Both the position numbers and the translations under genes were made by a program. 64,000 nt of DNA from Taenia hydatigena (taxonomy: Eukaryota; Platyhelminthes; Cestoda; Cyclophyllidea; Taeniidae), in NCBI GenBank assembly GCA_036345935.2, contig JADWOT020000004.1, positions 14,213,467-14,277,466 on the forward strand. Direction: 5' to 3'. Shown one piece after another: positions 1 to 10,400 of the stretch (position 1 is the stretch's first letter; the number at the start of each line of letters is the position of its first letter). The notes under the pieces are model-generated. The model ran no database searches, was not told where the DNA came from, and was given only the letters and a program-made list of their open reading frames with translations.

Positions 1-959
1 TGTGCGTCACGGTAAGTCCCACTCCCCTTTCCAAGGCGTGTATTGATGCACAAGCATTACTTAGAATTCAGGGAGAATGAGTGCTTTGCATCCATTTATT
101 TGCTGCACCACCAGTGCGCCTTTCGATGATTCACTCAACACTATCACCATCAATTTAAACATAGCATAGAATGTTTGTCAGCATGCTGTCTGGATTGCTT
201 AAGGATGGATGCAACACCTTATGGCAGATATGGAGGCTCATTAAAACGACAGCCCTACCAATAAGGCAATGACTCAAAGTAAAAGCTACTCCTTCAAATG
301 CACCACCCCAATTCCAACGATAACTATTTTTACCATTTTCTCACTCGACCATACGACTACCCACCACCGTCTCGCATGTGTGACACACCTTACCACTTCT
401 TTCTCCCTTCCTTCCTTCCGTCCCTCCTTTCTCTTTCCTCCTATTCTCTGAAATGCAAGCCTGCTGTCCCACCGGTGTGGTATGTGTTGGTTCTTTCCTT
501 ACCACCACCATCGAAAATGCACATACTGGATGTGCTGCATAAATCCCTTCAACACTCACACCCGTCTTCCCGTCACACGCAGCAACAGAAACCCACTACT
601 AATGTCATTTGAGTAACACTTTTATTCCACTCGCATTTCTAGCTCACTGGCATTGTGAGGCGACAGTACAGCCCCATCGTTGTGGATGGTTGCTATTACT
701 TCCACAAGCACATTCAACGCACCTACACCACAAAGCAGCACATCTTTCCAGTCGTGCCAGTAATAAGTATCATGAGGCTGTCGATTGAATTTATTGATCG
801 TGTCACACACTTAAACAAAAGCTCTTTCTTTTGGTCTACATTTCACTTTGGCTTGTCGATCACTTTGGTTTTTCCGTTGGCGATTTTTCTTTCTCGCGCG
901 GACCCTCGTGGACATGGCGCAAGCAGTGTCCACGAGGAGAGGTAGGTGCTCGCCCTTAC
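1..959. other. Intergenic sequence, no gene recognised
   Basis: Short open frames exist on both strands but none shows a domain, splice-site context or amino-acid composition that I would trust. The stretch around 370-450 is pyrimidine-rich and causes low-complexity open frames. A perfect hairpin near 904-937 is listed separately. Confidence 0.5.
904..937. repeat. Perfect 11-bp inverted repeat (hairpin)
   Basis: CCTCGTGGACA at 904-914 is followed after 12 bases by its exact reverse complement TGTCCACGAGG at 927-937. It sits just upstream of the opposite-strand repeat fragment that begins near 960. It could mark an element end or be a simple palindrome. No function can be assigned from sequence. 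Confidence 0.7.
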
Positions 960-1450
960 ACACACACCTCTACTAACCTCATTGTCATGCAGGTTGCCAA
1001 AGACGCCAACAGGCTGTCTTTCACAAAGCACTTCAGACAGATATTCATGTGGACGGAGAGCAAGTGGAGCAGGTGGAGGAGATGGAGAACTCGACTGGCG
1101 CATCTGATGCGAAGCTGGTGAGATTCCAACTGATGCTGCAATTCTTCGCTTCGCCTCCAAGTCATTCGATGCGGAGGCGGCAGCGACGGTCGGCAGAAAC
1201 GGAAGGAGATACCGGCGCCGCAGACACGACCTACGGTGTTACCGACCTTCCGGATGAGTACGAATGGAGGGACGAAGGAGGAGGTAGTGATGTGGATTGC
1301 GCAAGGGGCCTTTGCGCTGAAAGGAGGAGGAGAAGACGGATGGAGATAAAGGGCCGTTTCGAAGAGGGACGAGGACAGGCAGGAAAAGGAGGAGGTGCCA
1401 GTGGAGCGGGAGCGTACATACATACCTGCTCTCTCGCAGCCTCCACACCT
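960..1450 (+). repeat. Opposite-strand fragment of large repeat family A
   Basis: Read on the plus strand, 980-1300 matches the reverse complement of the start of repeat family A (compare minus-strand 7440-7770 and 1637-1770). The shared blocks include the GTTGCCAAAG, ACAAAGCAC and TTCATGTGGA words and, further on, a matching purine-rich stretch. Both the plus strand here (1049-1480) and the minus strand of the full-length copy (7478-7699) keep an open frame with similar ends: Tyr-Gly, then Asp-Glu-x-Glu-Trp, then an acidic Gly-rich tail. With the copy starting at 1637, this makes an inverted pair around 1140-1640. It is repeat-derived sequence and I do not call a gene. Confidence 0.6.
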
Positions 1451-1636
1451 ACCGAGTCACATTATGCCCACCTTGAATAATCAATGGAAAAAAAGTCTAC
1501 TTAATTTCTTTACCTCAGCGTACTCACCTAATCCTCAAATGAAGGCCTGGCAATAATTTATCTTTGACAGGTGATTGATGGATGCACCTCAACGCCTTAG
1601 GCCTTATCTAGCGACTTCCACTATTCGTCGCTATTT

Positions 1637-3700
1637 GCCAAACTTCACATCAGATGCGACTGCTTGCGAGTTCTCCCTCCGCCCACACTGCCCATTCTGT
1701 CCCACTTTCTCTGCTTCCACATGAACATTCGTCTGAGGTGCTTTGTGTCAGACAGCTTCATCTCTTCTTTGGCAACTCACATACAACCTTTCTTATTCTC
1801 GTTCTTCTTCTTCTTGTTTGTTCAAATGCATCTCTTTTGTTCATCAGACGAACGCCTTATCTCACTGATCACTTAGTAGGCGGCAGGATGGCGGTGATGC
1901 CGCAGAATCCACCTTACTGTCGGTTTGGGCTCCTCACTCTCCAACGCCCATTTCGAAGCATTAAATACCACATCCCGACTCTGTCTTATGGTCGTTGAGT
2001 TGTGTGACGCCATCTCCTTCACATTATAACAAGACACGTCGTTTCCAGGCAGCTCTCTCCTCCCACATAAAGTGCTCATCTTCAAGTCATTCTTGATGAA
2101 TAACGAGGAAAGAGCGATGGTTGATGGGATGAAAGGAAGCCCACTGCAGTCTGTTTATGCCCACTTGACTTCCATGCATCCAAGCAAATGATGAAGGAGG
2201 ACGAGCAACTAGGTGATGCCACAGGAACTGACTTCTCGTAACAGGGTCACAAGTGGCGCAACTCCTTGCATCCGCAGCTAATTCACTGACTACTTCTTAA
2301 CAACCCACCAACCAATATCACTTTCAATGGAAATTTCAACTGACATGATCCCTTCAAATTAATCAAGTAACCGAACTCTTTTGCAAGAACTGCCTCATTC
2401 TCCGCCACCTCACTCAGTGAGGGTGTGCTGCCTTTCTGGTTGGCAATATATCGATGTTCGCGTTCGTTTGCGGTCTGATTATGCCGAACTCACTTCAATG
2501 CATCCAAAATTACTAAAACTAACAAAAATGTACTAAATGTTTACAAGATCCCCACCTTTGGACGCTAAATAAAGGCCCACTAATCCGAAACAACGGTTGC
2601 CAAAACAAGCAGCACTCACGCCAGCCGCGTACAAATCTAACCAATCAGATAAAAGTTTGTTTGGTAAACAAAACAAACTTCTGATTTTAATATTCTTGAT
2701 AATGCAACAATTGTCACACACCTTAACAATTTCGTAATAAGCAAAAAATTTTGGGTCTAAGCACACAAGTGAAACTATTTACGAATTGCGCACGAGTGAG
2801 AGATATGGCAATGAATATTAACAGTCCATCATGCGTTGATGCTATATAATTAGGCGTAACAGCGCAAAGTAAATGTGGTTTAAATAACATCATTTCATTT
2901 TATTGTGCTGTTTAGTTGAAAATTTTAATTGCATTTTGACATGTATTTTGTAACAATGTTGACATTTCGTTGTGTATCAAGAAACATTTTGGAATAACTT
3001 TGTAGCACTTTGTCTATTGGAACCACCGGTTTCGGACAAGGTCACAGAGGTGGCTGTACTATCCTAGCTGCGTGGGCTGTCCTCTGGGCCATGCCAGTAG
3101 CCTATATCCCTCTGTCCGTAGTATATATATATTCTACCCTAGCATTCTGCCTTCTTTTGCCGTCGAGGGAGTCTCAGGAGGCTACAACTTGGCTGATTTT
3201 GTAGCAAATATGATGGCTTTTTAACGACATCATATATTTTTAATATCTACGCCACTAAGGTCGGTTAAGGTCGTAATCGAATGACTGGCTTGTGCATTCT
3301 GCCGAGTGTTGTGTTGTTTTGCTTCTCTTCCCACTCAAATGGGTCGTTTTACTAATGATAATGGGTCAACGATTGTTGGGAAATGAATGCCTTGCCATTC
3401 GCGACTCAGGACAGTGTTGAGTTAGGTGCGCTAGTTTGTGGCATGTCCACAGTGGATGAATGGAAGTATGGATGAATGGTTGAGAAGGACCACCGATTGT
3501 GCGCCTTTACAATAGAAGCGGAAGAGCTCCCAAAGTCAAAGGTAAGGTAGGCGCATAGATGCTGGTTATTTTGAGTGTCTACTCATGACGTTATTGTGGT
3601 ACTTGTATGCACAACATGGGTTAATTGATTTGTTCTCCTCCAGGAATATGGTGTTAATCAATGGGTTTGCAGTTTCACAAGTTGATTTAACCTGCTGGAG
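1637..3700 (+). repeat. Large interspersed repeat, copy 1 (internally deleted)
   Basis: The segment 1637-2500 aligns with 7606-8450, and 2520-3700 aligns with 11640-12845. Relative to the 7.4-12.8 kb copy it therefore lacks about 3.2 kb of the middle. The alignment is diverged (many substitutions and small indels), so the copies are old. It includes a family C unit at about 3005-3192. The open frames inside (for example 1654-1998) are shared with the other copy only as repeat sequence. No reverse transcriptase, transposase or integrase motif was seen, so the class is unknown. Confidence 0.75.
3005..3192 (+). repeat. Family C dispersed repeat unit
   Basis: The unit has the recognisable order GGTTTCGG, GGTCACAGAGGTGGC, AGCTGCGTGGGCTG, a TATATATATTCTACCCTAGCATTCTGCC segment (split by small changes) and a CTTTTGCC..GAGGGAGTCTC end, followed by GCTACA. 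Related units occur at least ten times in the window on both strands, near 12.2, 26.4, 26.7, 27.1, 27.3, 38.3, 42.3, 43.0, 56.3 and 57.1 kb. This unit lies in the tail of large-repeat copy 1. Confidence 0.75.
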
Positions 3701-4900
3701 ATGCATTCGATGAGTAAGCCCCAGTCCACTTGCTCTCCTCTTACCCATCCATTCACTCACCCACCCACTCATTCCCATTCATCCACTTCGAACGGCAATT
3801 TGAGAGCTTTATGGCAATTAGTTCAATTCATTCACACACTCTACCCGTTCCTTTGCAGTAACAAGCAATTGTGTTGCGAGGTCACGCAGTAGGAGGTGCG
3901 ATGTGCGACTGCGAATGTGACCAGGAATCCATTTCAAGTTGTGTGAGATCATGGTGCAAACCGTGATCTAACGCAACTTGGCTACAATTCATGCAGCCCA
4001 CAACAAGCCTCAAACAAGTTACAATGACCACCAAAAGTGGTGCATTGTGACTAAATTAGCATCATCGGAACAGACAAAATATTCCTTGAATTTTATTTGT
4101 CAATCATACTAGTATCAAGTCTTATCTTTCCACAAGTTGTCACGGTTGAAGAGCAACAAACAAGCCTCAAATAATTTGCAGTGACCACCACGGATCGGTG
4201 CATTATAACTACATTAGTACTGTCGGAAAACGCAAAATATTCTCCAAATTTTATTCTTGCGGATCGTAGTCTGAATGACGATGGCTACTGAGTAGTTATC
4301 GTGGCTTTAGTGAATGCAGTAAGGAGAAATGGATGAGGTACAAAATGATGAAGCGGTGCATTGTAGAAAGTGGGATGAAGATGGGTAGCATGTGGAGGCA
4401 AAAGCTTGCGAAAATAGTGCGAGCAAATTTTATCACAGATTAGACAGTGTAACTAATGCTAAGTGGCGCTTTCCCAGACACTACTTTACAAACCCGCTCA
4501 AACATTTTTAAGCTCTGCAGCGTAACTGTGGAAGTTCACGCCGCAACCGCGCGTCACTGCGCACAGAGTAATTTGTTATCACTGTGCAATTGTGCAATGC
4601 ACTTGACACTGACTTGCTGTAATCACTCGAACTTGAGGCGATTGCACCGCGTCAACTTGCATTAACCAAGTCACGAGGAGGAAGAGGAGGAGGAGGAGTA
4701 CAGGGGAAGCAAATTTACTGCCCCACAACACGTTGGAACACGTGGTGATGGCAATGCAATGCAATGCATGCAAGCCTGTGTGATGTGGCGTGCGATGTGC
4801 TCCGATTAGCTTTCCTTTCACAAATCAGCAATGCTCCTCACTGCATTGGCGGCTCCGCACGCTGCGTCAAATGTGGCTACACTCCTCAATCATAATAATG
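3701..4900. other. Intergenic sequence with a short tandem duplication
   Basis: No gene is recognised. The only structure is a two-copy 157-bp tandem repeat starting at 4004 and 4161, and a short AATGC-type run near 4745-4770. Confidence 0.5.
4004..4256. repeat. Two-copy tandem repeat, 157-bp period
   Basis: CAAGCCTCAAA starts at 4004 and again at 4161. Each is followed by a matching series: TGACCACCA, GGTGCATT, ATTAG, TCGGAA, CAAAATATTC, AATTTTATT. The second copy is truncated at about 4256. The copies differ at several positions, so the duplication is not recent. Confidence 0.75.
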
Positions 4901-5184
4901 CCCGATGTTGGCATTTCACATTCCCATCGCTGCATGCGGGTTGGAGATTGAGGCTTCCTTTCCATCGTCTTAAAACATCCACACACACACAGGCTAGAAT
5001 ACACTTGTGCTTAACTGATCTATGGGCAGAAAATTGGCGTCGACAATGCCACGTCTACAATATCGTCCTCCACACGGTGGCACCACGTTGTCACACAACT
5101 GGGGGACGAGCACAATGTCCGCCTACTTCGTGGATGGTGTGAGGAGTGGGTGTGAGCTAGGCACTGTGTAGGTCGGTAAAACAG

Positions 5185-5221
5185 CGCCTTCTTCTTCTTC
5201 TTCTTCTTCTTCTTCTTCTTC
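5185..5221. repeat. CTT/GAA microsatellite
   Basis: About a dozen uninterrupted CTT trinucleotides are present. On the minus strand this reads as a poly-Arg stretch inside an open frame, which is an artefact of the repeat. Confidence 0.9.
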
Positions 5222-5559
5222 TGTCCTCAAAGCCACTCACCTCGTCCACACGTAGAGTTGCCAGTATTGGTGCTGTGCCATTGAGGCGTGCAGGTTCTCG
5301 AGGCACCACCTCTGTCACATCAACGCGCACTGCCCTGTCCACGCAATGTGGTCCGCCCTGTCCGCCTTTTAGCAAGACATTGGCATAATGAGATGAAGTG
5401 AACAACAAGAAAAGACACAAATCCACATTGGGTTGTGTGTGCGTGTGTTTGTGTCCCTTTCCATTCGACGAGCAACAGGGCGACTCACTGGGCTAATATG
5501 GCCAACATTTTACAACAAACACAGAGAAGCACTCGTGGATTTACAGCATGAGTGAGTTG

Positions 5560-5970
5560 GTGAGTGGGTGAGTGAGTGAGTGAAGCAAGGGTAGACCGCA
5601 CAAGTGCCATCGCTACTCGCATTGTGACTTTGGCTTGAGAAAGGCAGAAGTGCTTTGCCATTAGATGAGGTGGGTGTCTACTACTACTACTACGACTACC
5701 GCGAANAGTGAGTGAGTGAGTGAGTGAGTGAGTGAGTGAGTGAGTGAGTGAGTGAGTGAGTGAGTGAGTGAGTGAGTGAGTGAGTGAGTGAGTGAGTGAG
5801 TGAGTGAGTGAGTGAGTGAGTGAGTGAGTGAGTGAGTGAGTGAAGCAAAAGGAGACCGCACAAGGGACATCGTTGCTCGCATTGTGACTTTGGCTTGAGA
5901 AAGGCAGAAATGCTTTGCCATTAGATGAGGTGGGTGTCTACTACTACTACTACTACTACTGCGAAGTACC
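5560..5970. repeat. GAGT array between duplicated ~130-bp flanks, with an assembly N
   Basis: A pure AGTG/GAGT tetranucleotide array runs from 5707 to about 5842. It is preceded by an N at 5706. Near-identical sequence of about 120-130 bp flanks it on both sides (about 5580-5705 and 5840-5966). The flanks share the CTCGCATTGTGACTTTGGCT and TTTGCCATTAGATGAGGTGG words and each ends in a CTA run followed by GCGAA. The single N suggests a collapsed or unresolved array. The unit appears to be [GAGT]n - unique - [CTA]n - GCGAA, repeated. Confidence 0.9.
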
Positions 5971-6820
5971 AAGTGGACAACGGTGTGGATGATGCCATTG
6001 TCGTTGCAAGCAATCACTGTGACGCGAGAACTGTGTGGTGTCTCACCACCTCCCACCTTTGCATTATTTGCCGGTGGACAAGGCATTATGTGAGAGACGT
6101 GTTGATGGCGTGACTGCCGAAGGGGTAGGCGACCACGACCACGACCACGTGACAGCCAATGGGCGAACACGTCAATGAGGTCAGCTGAATGGCTGCCCTC
6201 GCCCTCGCCCTCCCCTCCCTACCTCCCTCCCTCCATCTAACGGAAGCTATATCAACCTCGACGTCCGCGTCACGCAGTCATTCTACGCTTCCGACCTTCC
6301 CGACAATGCTGCGTTTCGGTTATCTTTACTCCCTTCACTTTCCGACATTTCTTCCAAACCATCTTCACGTATCCTCACTTCATTTCAATACCCCTCACCT
6401 GTACTTTTCACATGCCACTAACCAAGATGCACTTTCGTTGACATTTAGGCCGAGGATGATGCTCCACATCGCAAAATCACTCAACTGCTACCCGAATTGG
6501 CACCACAAATATGCCACTTCCTGAATGTTCCCGACTTTATGAACGTGTGCAAGGCAATCTCGCATTGGAGGTAGATACTGCGATGTCGTCGTTAGCGTGA
6601 GGCACTCAATCGCTACATCAGTGGGTGGAATTGGCTCGACAAGAATTGTGCAAAATGCTTTTTCCACGACCCTCGTCAGACACGTATTAAGACGCAGTTG
6701 AGGCAGTGCAGTATCACACGGAGGAGGTGGATTCACTCCAATGATTCCTTTCCCAACGACCTCATCTGCGTGGAAGACACTTGATGACCTCTACCCATGC
6801 CAAGAGCGAAGGACTTCCGT
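5971..6820. other. Intergenic sequence, no gene recognised
   Basis: Short open frames occur on both strands (for example 6189-6524 plus and 6488-6736 minus), but they overlap each other and contain no recognisable motif. Pyrimidine-rich runs appear near 6200-6240. Confidence 0.4.
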
Positions 6821-7388
6821 TCGTTCGTCCGTCCGTCCGTCCGTCCGACTCTCTTACCTTCCTATTTTTTTCTCTCCTTTTTCATTTAGTGTTCGGTTGA
6901 GATGTCCCGGTGCCAACAATGTCTCGCCCATGTCCACCGTCAGAGTCAACAATTGTGCCCCTGCTGCCATCGCCGATGCTGTTGTTCACCGCCATGCCTG
7001 ATGTCTCCTCGTTCTTCACTTCTTTCTCCGTTCCGATGCCTCCCCCCTCTCTCTCCCTCTCTCTCTCTCCCTCCCTCACTCCCTGCCTCCCTTCCCCCTT
7101 CCTGTTTCCCTCCCTCCCCGCCTTCTCTCCTTCTCTCCCTACCTCCTTCCTTCCTTCCTTCCTTCCTTCCTTCCTTCCTTCCTCTCTTCCCTTCCCTTCC
7201 CCTCCCTTCCTTCCTTCCTCCCTTCCTTCCCTCCCTCCTTTCCTCCTTCCTTCCTTCCTTCCCTCCCTCCTTCCCTCCCTCCTTCCTTCCTTCCTTCACT
7301 CCTTCCTTCCTTCCTTCCTTCCTTCCTTCCTTCCTTCCTCCCTCCCCTCCTTCCTTCCTTCCTTCCTTCCTTTCTCCCTTCTTCTTCT

Positions 7389-7426
<38 letters not shown>

Positions 7427-7430
7427 GAGT
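6821..7430. repeat. Long homopyrimidine tract: CCGT, TTCC and TTC arrays
   Basis: A (CGTC/CCGT)n run at about 6818-6846 is followed, after a short gap, by almost pure C/T sequence from about 7026 to 7425. This consists of CT-rich sequence, then long TTCC runs, then a TTC run at 7381-7424. The long Ser/Pro/Leu-rich plus-strand frames and Lys/Glu/Gly/Arg-rich minus-strand frames across it are translations of the repeat and are not genes. Confidence 0.9.
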
Positions 7431-7439
7431 AGTTGCTTG

Positions 7440-10400
7440 CCTTCCACCGTCTCCCTTCCTTCTTTCGTATTCACATCTCACCCCTCCGCTTCCTCCCATT
7501 CGCATTCATCCGCACCTTCGGTCGTGCCGTAGACGACTGCTGCTGATGCGTCGGCTCCTTCCATTTCGCCACCGTCAGCCACGACTTGCAGTATCCGTTG
7601 CAATCCACCAAACTTCACATCAGATGCGACTGCTTGCGAGTTTGCCCTCCGCCCACACTGCCCACCCTGCCCATTCTGTCCCACTTTCTCTGCTTTCACA
7701 TGAACATTCGTCGTCTGAGGTGCTTTGTGTCAGACAGCTTCTTGGCTTCTTTGGCAACCCACATACTACCTTTCTTATTCTCGTTCTTCTTCATCTTTTT
7801 TTGTTCAAATACATCTCTTTTGTTCTTTAGACGAAGGCCTTATCTCACTTATCACTTAGTAGGCTGCAGGATGGCGGTGATGCCACAGAATCCACCTTAC
7901 TGTCGGTTCCGGCTCACACTTCACCGGCCGCTTCGAAGCATTCAATACCACATCCCGACTCTGTCTTATGGTCGTTGAGTTGTGTGACGCCATCTCCTTC
8001 ACATTATAACAAGATACTTTGTTTCCAGGCAACTCTCTCCCTCCACATCAGGTGCACCCGATGGGAAACTGAAGCATATCTTGATGAATAACGAAGAAGG
8101 AGCAATGGTTGATGGGATGAAAAGAAGTTCACTGCGGTCTATTTGCATTGACTTGACTTTGATGCATCTAAGCAACTGATGAAGGAGGGCGAGCAAATAG
8201 GTGAAGGGACAAGAACTGACTCCTCTAAACAGGGTCACAAGTAGCGTAACTCCTTGCATCCCCAACTAATTCACTGACTACTTGTTAACAACCCACCAAC
8301 CAATATCACTTTCGATAAAAATTTCAACTGACATGATCCCTTCAAATTAATCAAGTGGCCGAACTCTTCCGCAAGAACTGCCTCATTCTCCGTCACCTCA
8401 CTCAGTGAGAGTTTGCTACCTCAGTGGCTGCCAATATATCGGTGTTCGCGTCGTCTTTTCGTCAAGCTTTAGTCCCACGCTGTTGACTGTGCAACCACAA
8501 AAGAGTCTACCACAACCTTCCAAAACTGCTCAGAGAAGTCCCAACAATCTTCAATTGAAATTCAGTAAAGTACTCAAAACGGAGATGGTTATTTAAGAGC
8601 AAGTTCAACACTCAGGCCAATGTTATTCCGCATGGCACTTGCTGTTAAGCCATGCAAATCCCGTCGCATCGTCGGTCGGTGATGTCCACGCATACGTGGC
8701 AGTAGCAGCAGCTGCAGTCGCCGAAGCGGGGCTCTGTGGAGGAGGCGAAGTATAGGAAGGTCGAACTAACGCCGTCGAGTACTCTCCAAATCCCCGTCCT
8801 TCAGGTACCTAGAATATTGACAAAGAGCTGTAAGATAGAAATGCCTCTTCTTTCTCCTCCTAAGAGCAAAGCACAAATCAACACTAACACCAAGGACCAC
8901 CGTCAGTCTACCCAAGCAGTATACCGCAACCCCCTCCCCCATTAAGCACACTCCCAACCTCGTTCAAGGCACGAACAACCCCACAAACCATCAAAACAGT
9001 CCCCATTTACCGCCAATCGTGCTATACAGTGGTAAAAAATGCACCACGTGAGTAGAAGGACTGATTCCATCGCTCCGAACAACACCTAATCGCCACACTT
9101 CCCCATCCAACGACTTGTTGAAGTGAAGGCCACAGTCTACCAAAAGTTCTCACCCATCCGCCTTTTTCTAACGCCAAGTTAGGCTTTCGCATTAGTGGGA
9201 AACCAGCGTTCTTCTCTCCGTGATTACAGTTGGCAAGAATAAAATCCACACCTTTCAATGCGTCCAAACCTTCTTACTGGTTAGTTCAACCGCAAATCCA
9301 AGTCGTTTCTGATGCAAAAATTCAACATTGGCCACTTACCCGGTTGGACAGCCCAAAAGGGCTGATGAAACTGCTGGTGTTGCGATAGCGATCGTTGGAT
9401 AAAAGAGTGAATGAATGAATGTCCCCGTCGGTGATGTCCTGGCATACGCACCAGCACAGGCGGAAGCAGAGCTCTGTGGAGGAGGCAGAGAATAGAACGA
9501 TTGAGTTGCCGCTTCAATCGATGTAGCTGCGTCCACCAACCGTCTGTGCCGTGCAGTATCACGATCCTTCGCCTTCCAAGCATTCCGAGCCATTGCACCT
9601 GCAATATTGGAAAAGAGCTGTAAGACGGAGATGCTTCCCAACTCCCTCTCCCAGCACAAAGCACAGACCAGCAGAGCCACACCTTACCCTCATGCCAACA
9701 CAAGCGACCACCTCCAATCCATCCAAGCAGTGCACCACAGCCACATTACGCGCCCGCCCCGTCGATAAAGCATTAGTCTGACGGCGAAATTGAAGTCGTC
9801 CCGCCCACTCACCTTAAAATTTTTCACCCCACCTTACCTCCACCACTTCCTCCCCTCCTCCTCTTCACAACTACCTACTTGTGCCTTTTCAACCCATTCG
9901 CATTCTCAAGGCTACGTCACAGTAGTAGCGAGACCAGCGTCACCACCCATCACCTATACAGTCAGCAACAAATTAACTGCCACCCTCCCACACCAACAAC
10001 ATCCCCGTACCTTCGAAAGCAAAATATGTCGCACTTGCCACCAGTGACCTCTCACCCATAGCGCTTCTATTCGTTGTCGCCGTCGCCGTCGCCGTCGTGG
10101 TAAGAGAGCGTCACCTTCACTCTTTCACACATAAGCACGACACGCCTCCCCCAGCCTTTCCCCCCCCTCTCCACCACCCCACGTCCACCCATGCACCCCG
10201 AAGACAAAGAGGTGCTGACATAAGAGCAGTAGTAGTCCCTGTCGTCCATGCCAGCCGACATCTGCATCGCACAACCGAGACCAAGACACCACCACCACCA
10301 ACGCCGCGAAGCACTCCAACATCTCTCATTGCCTACCATCACTCCACACAATCATCAAATGCTACTTCACCATCACCAGAGTAAGTTTGTAGCATCTGGA

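Noticed and set aside
5707..5842. Regular array, considered as a CRISPR-like or coding repeat
   Set aside because: It is a plain GAGT microsatellite in a eukaryotic genome; there are no spacers.
6902..7830. Long Ser/Pro/Leu-rich plus-strand frames and Lys/Glu/Gly/Arg-rich minus-strand frames
   Set aside because: They are direct translations of TTCC and TTC arrays; the same pattern appears in all frames and carries no domain.
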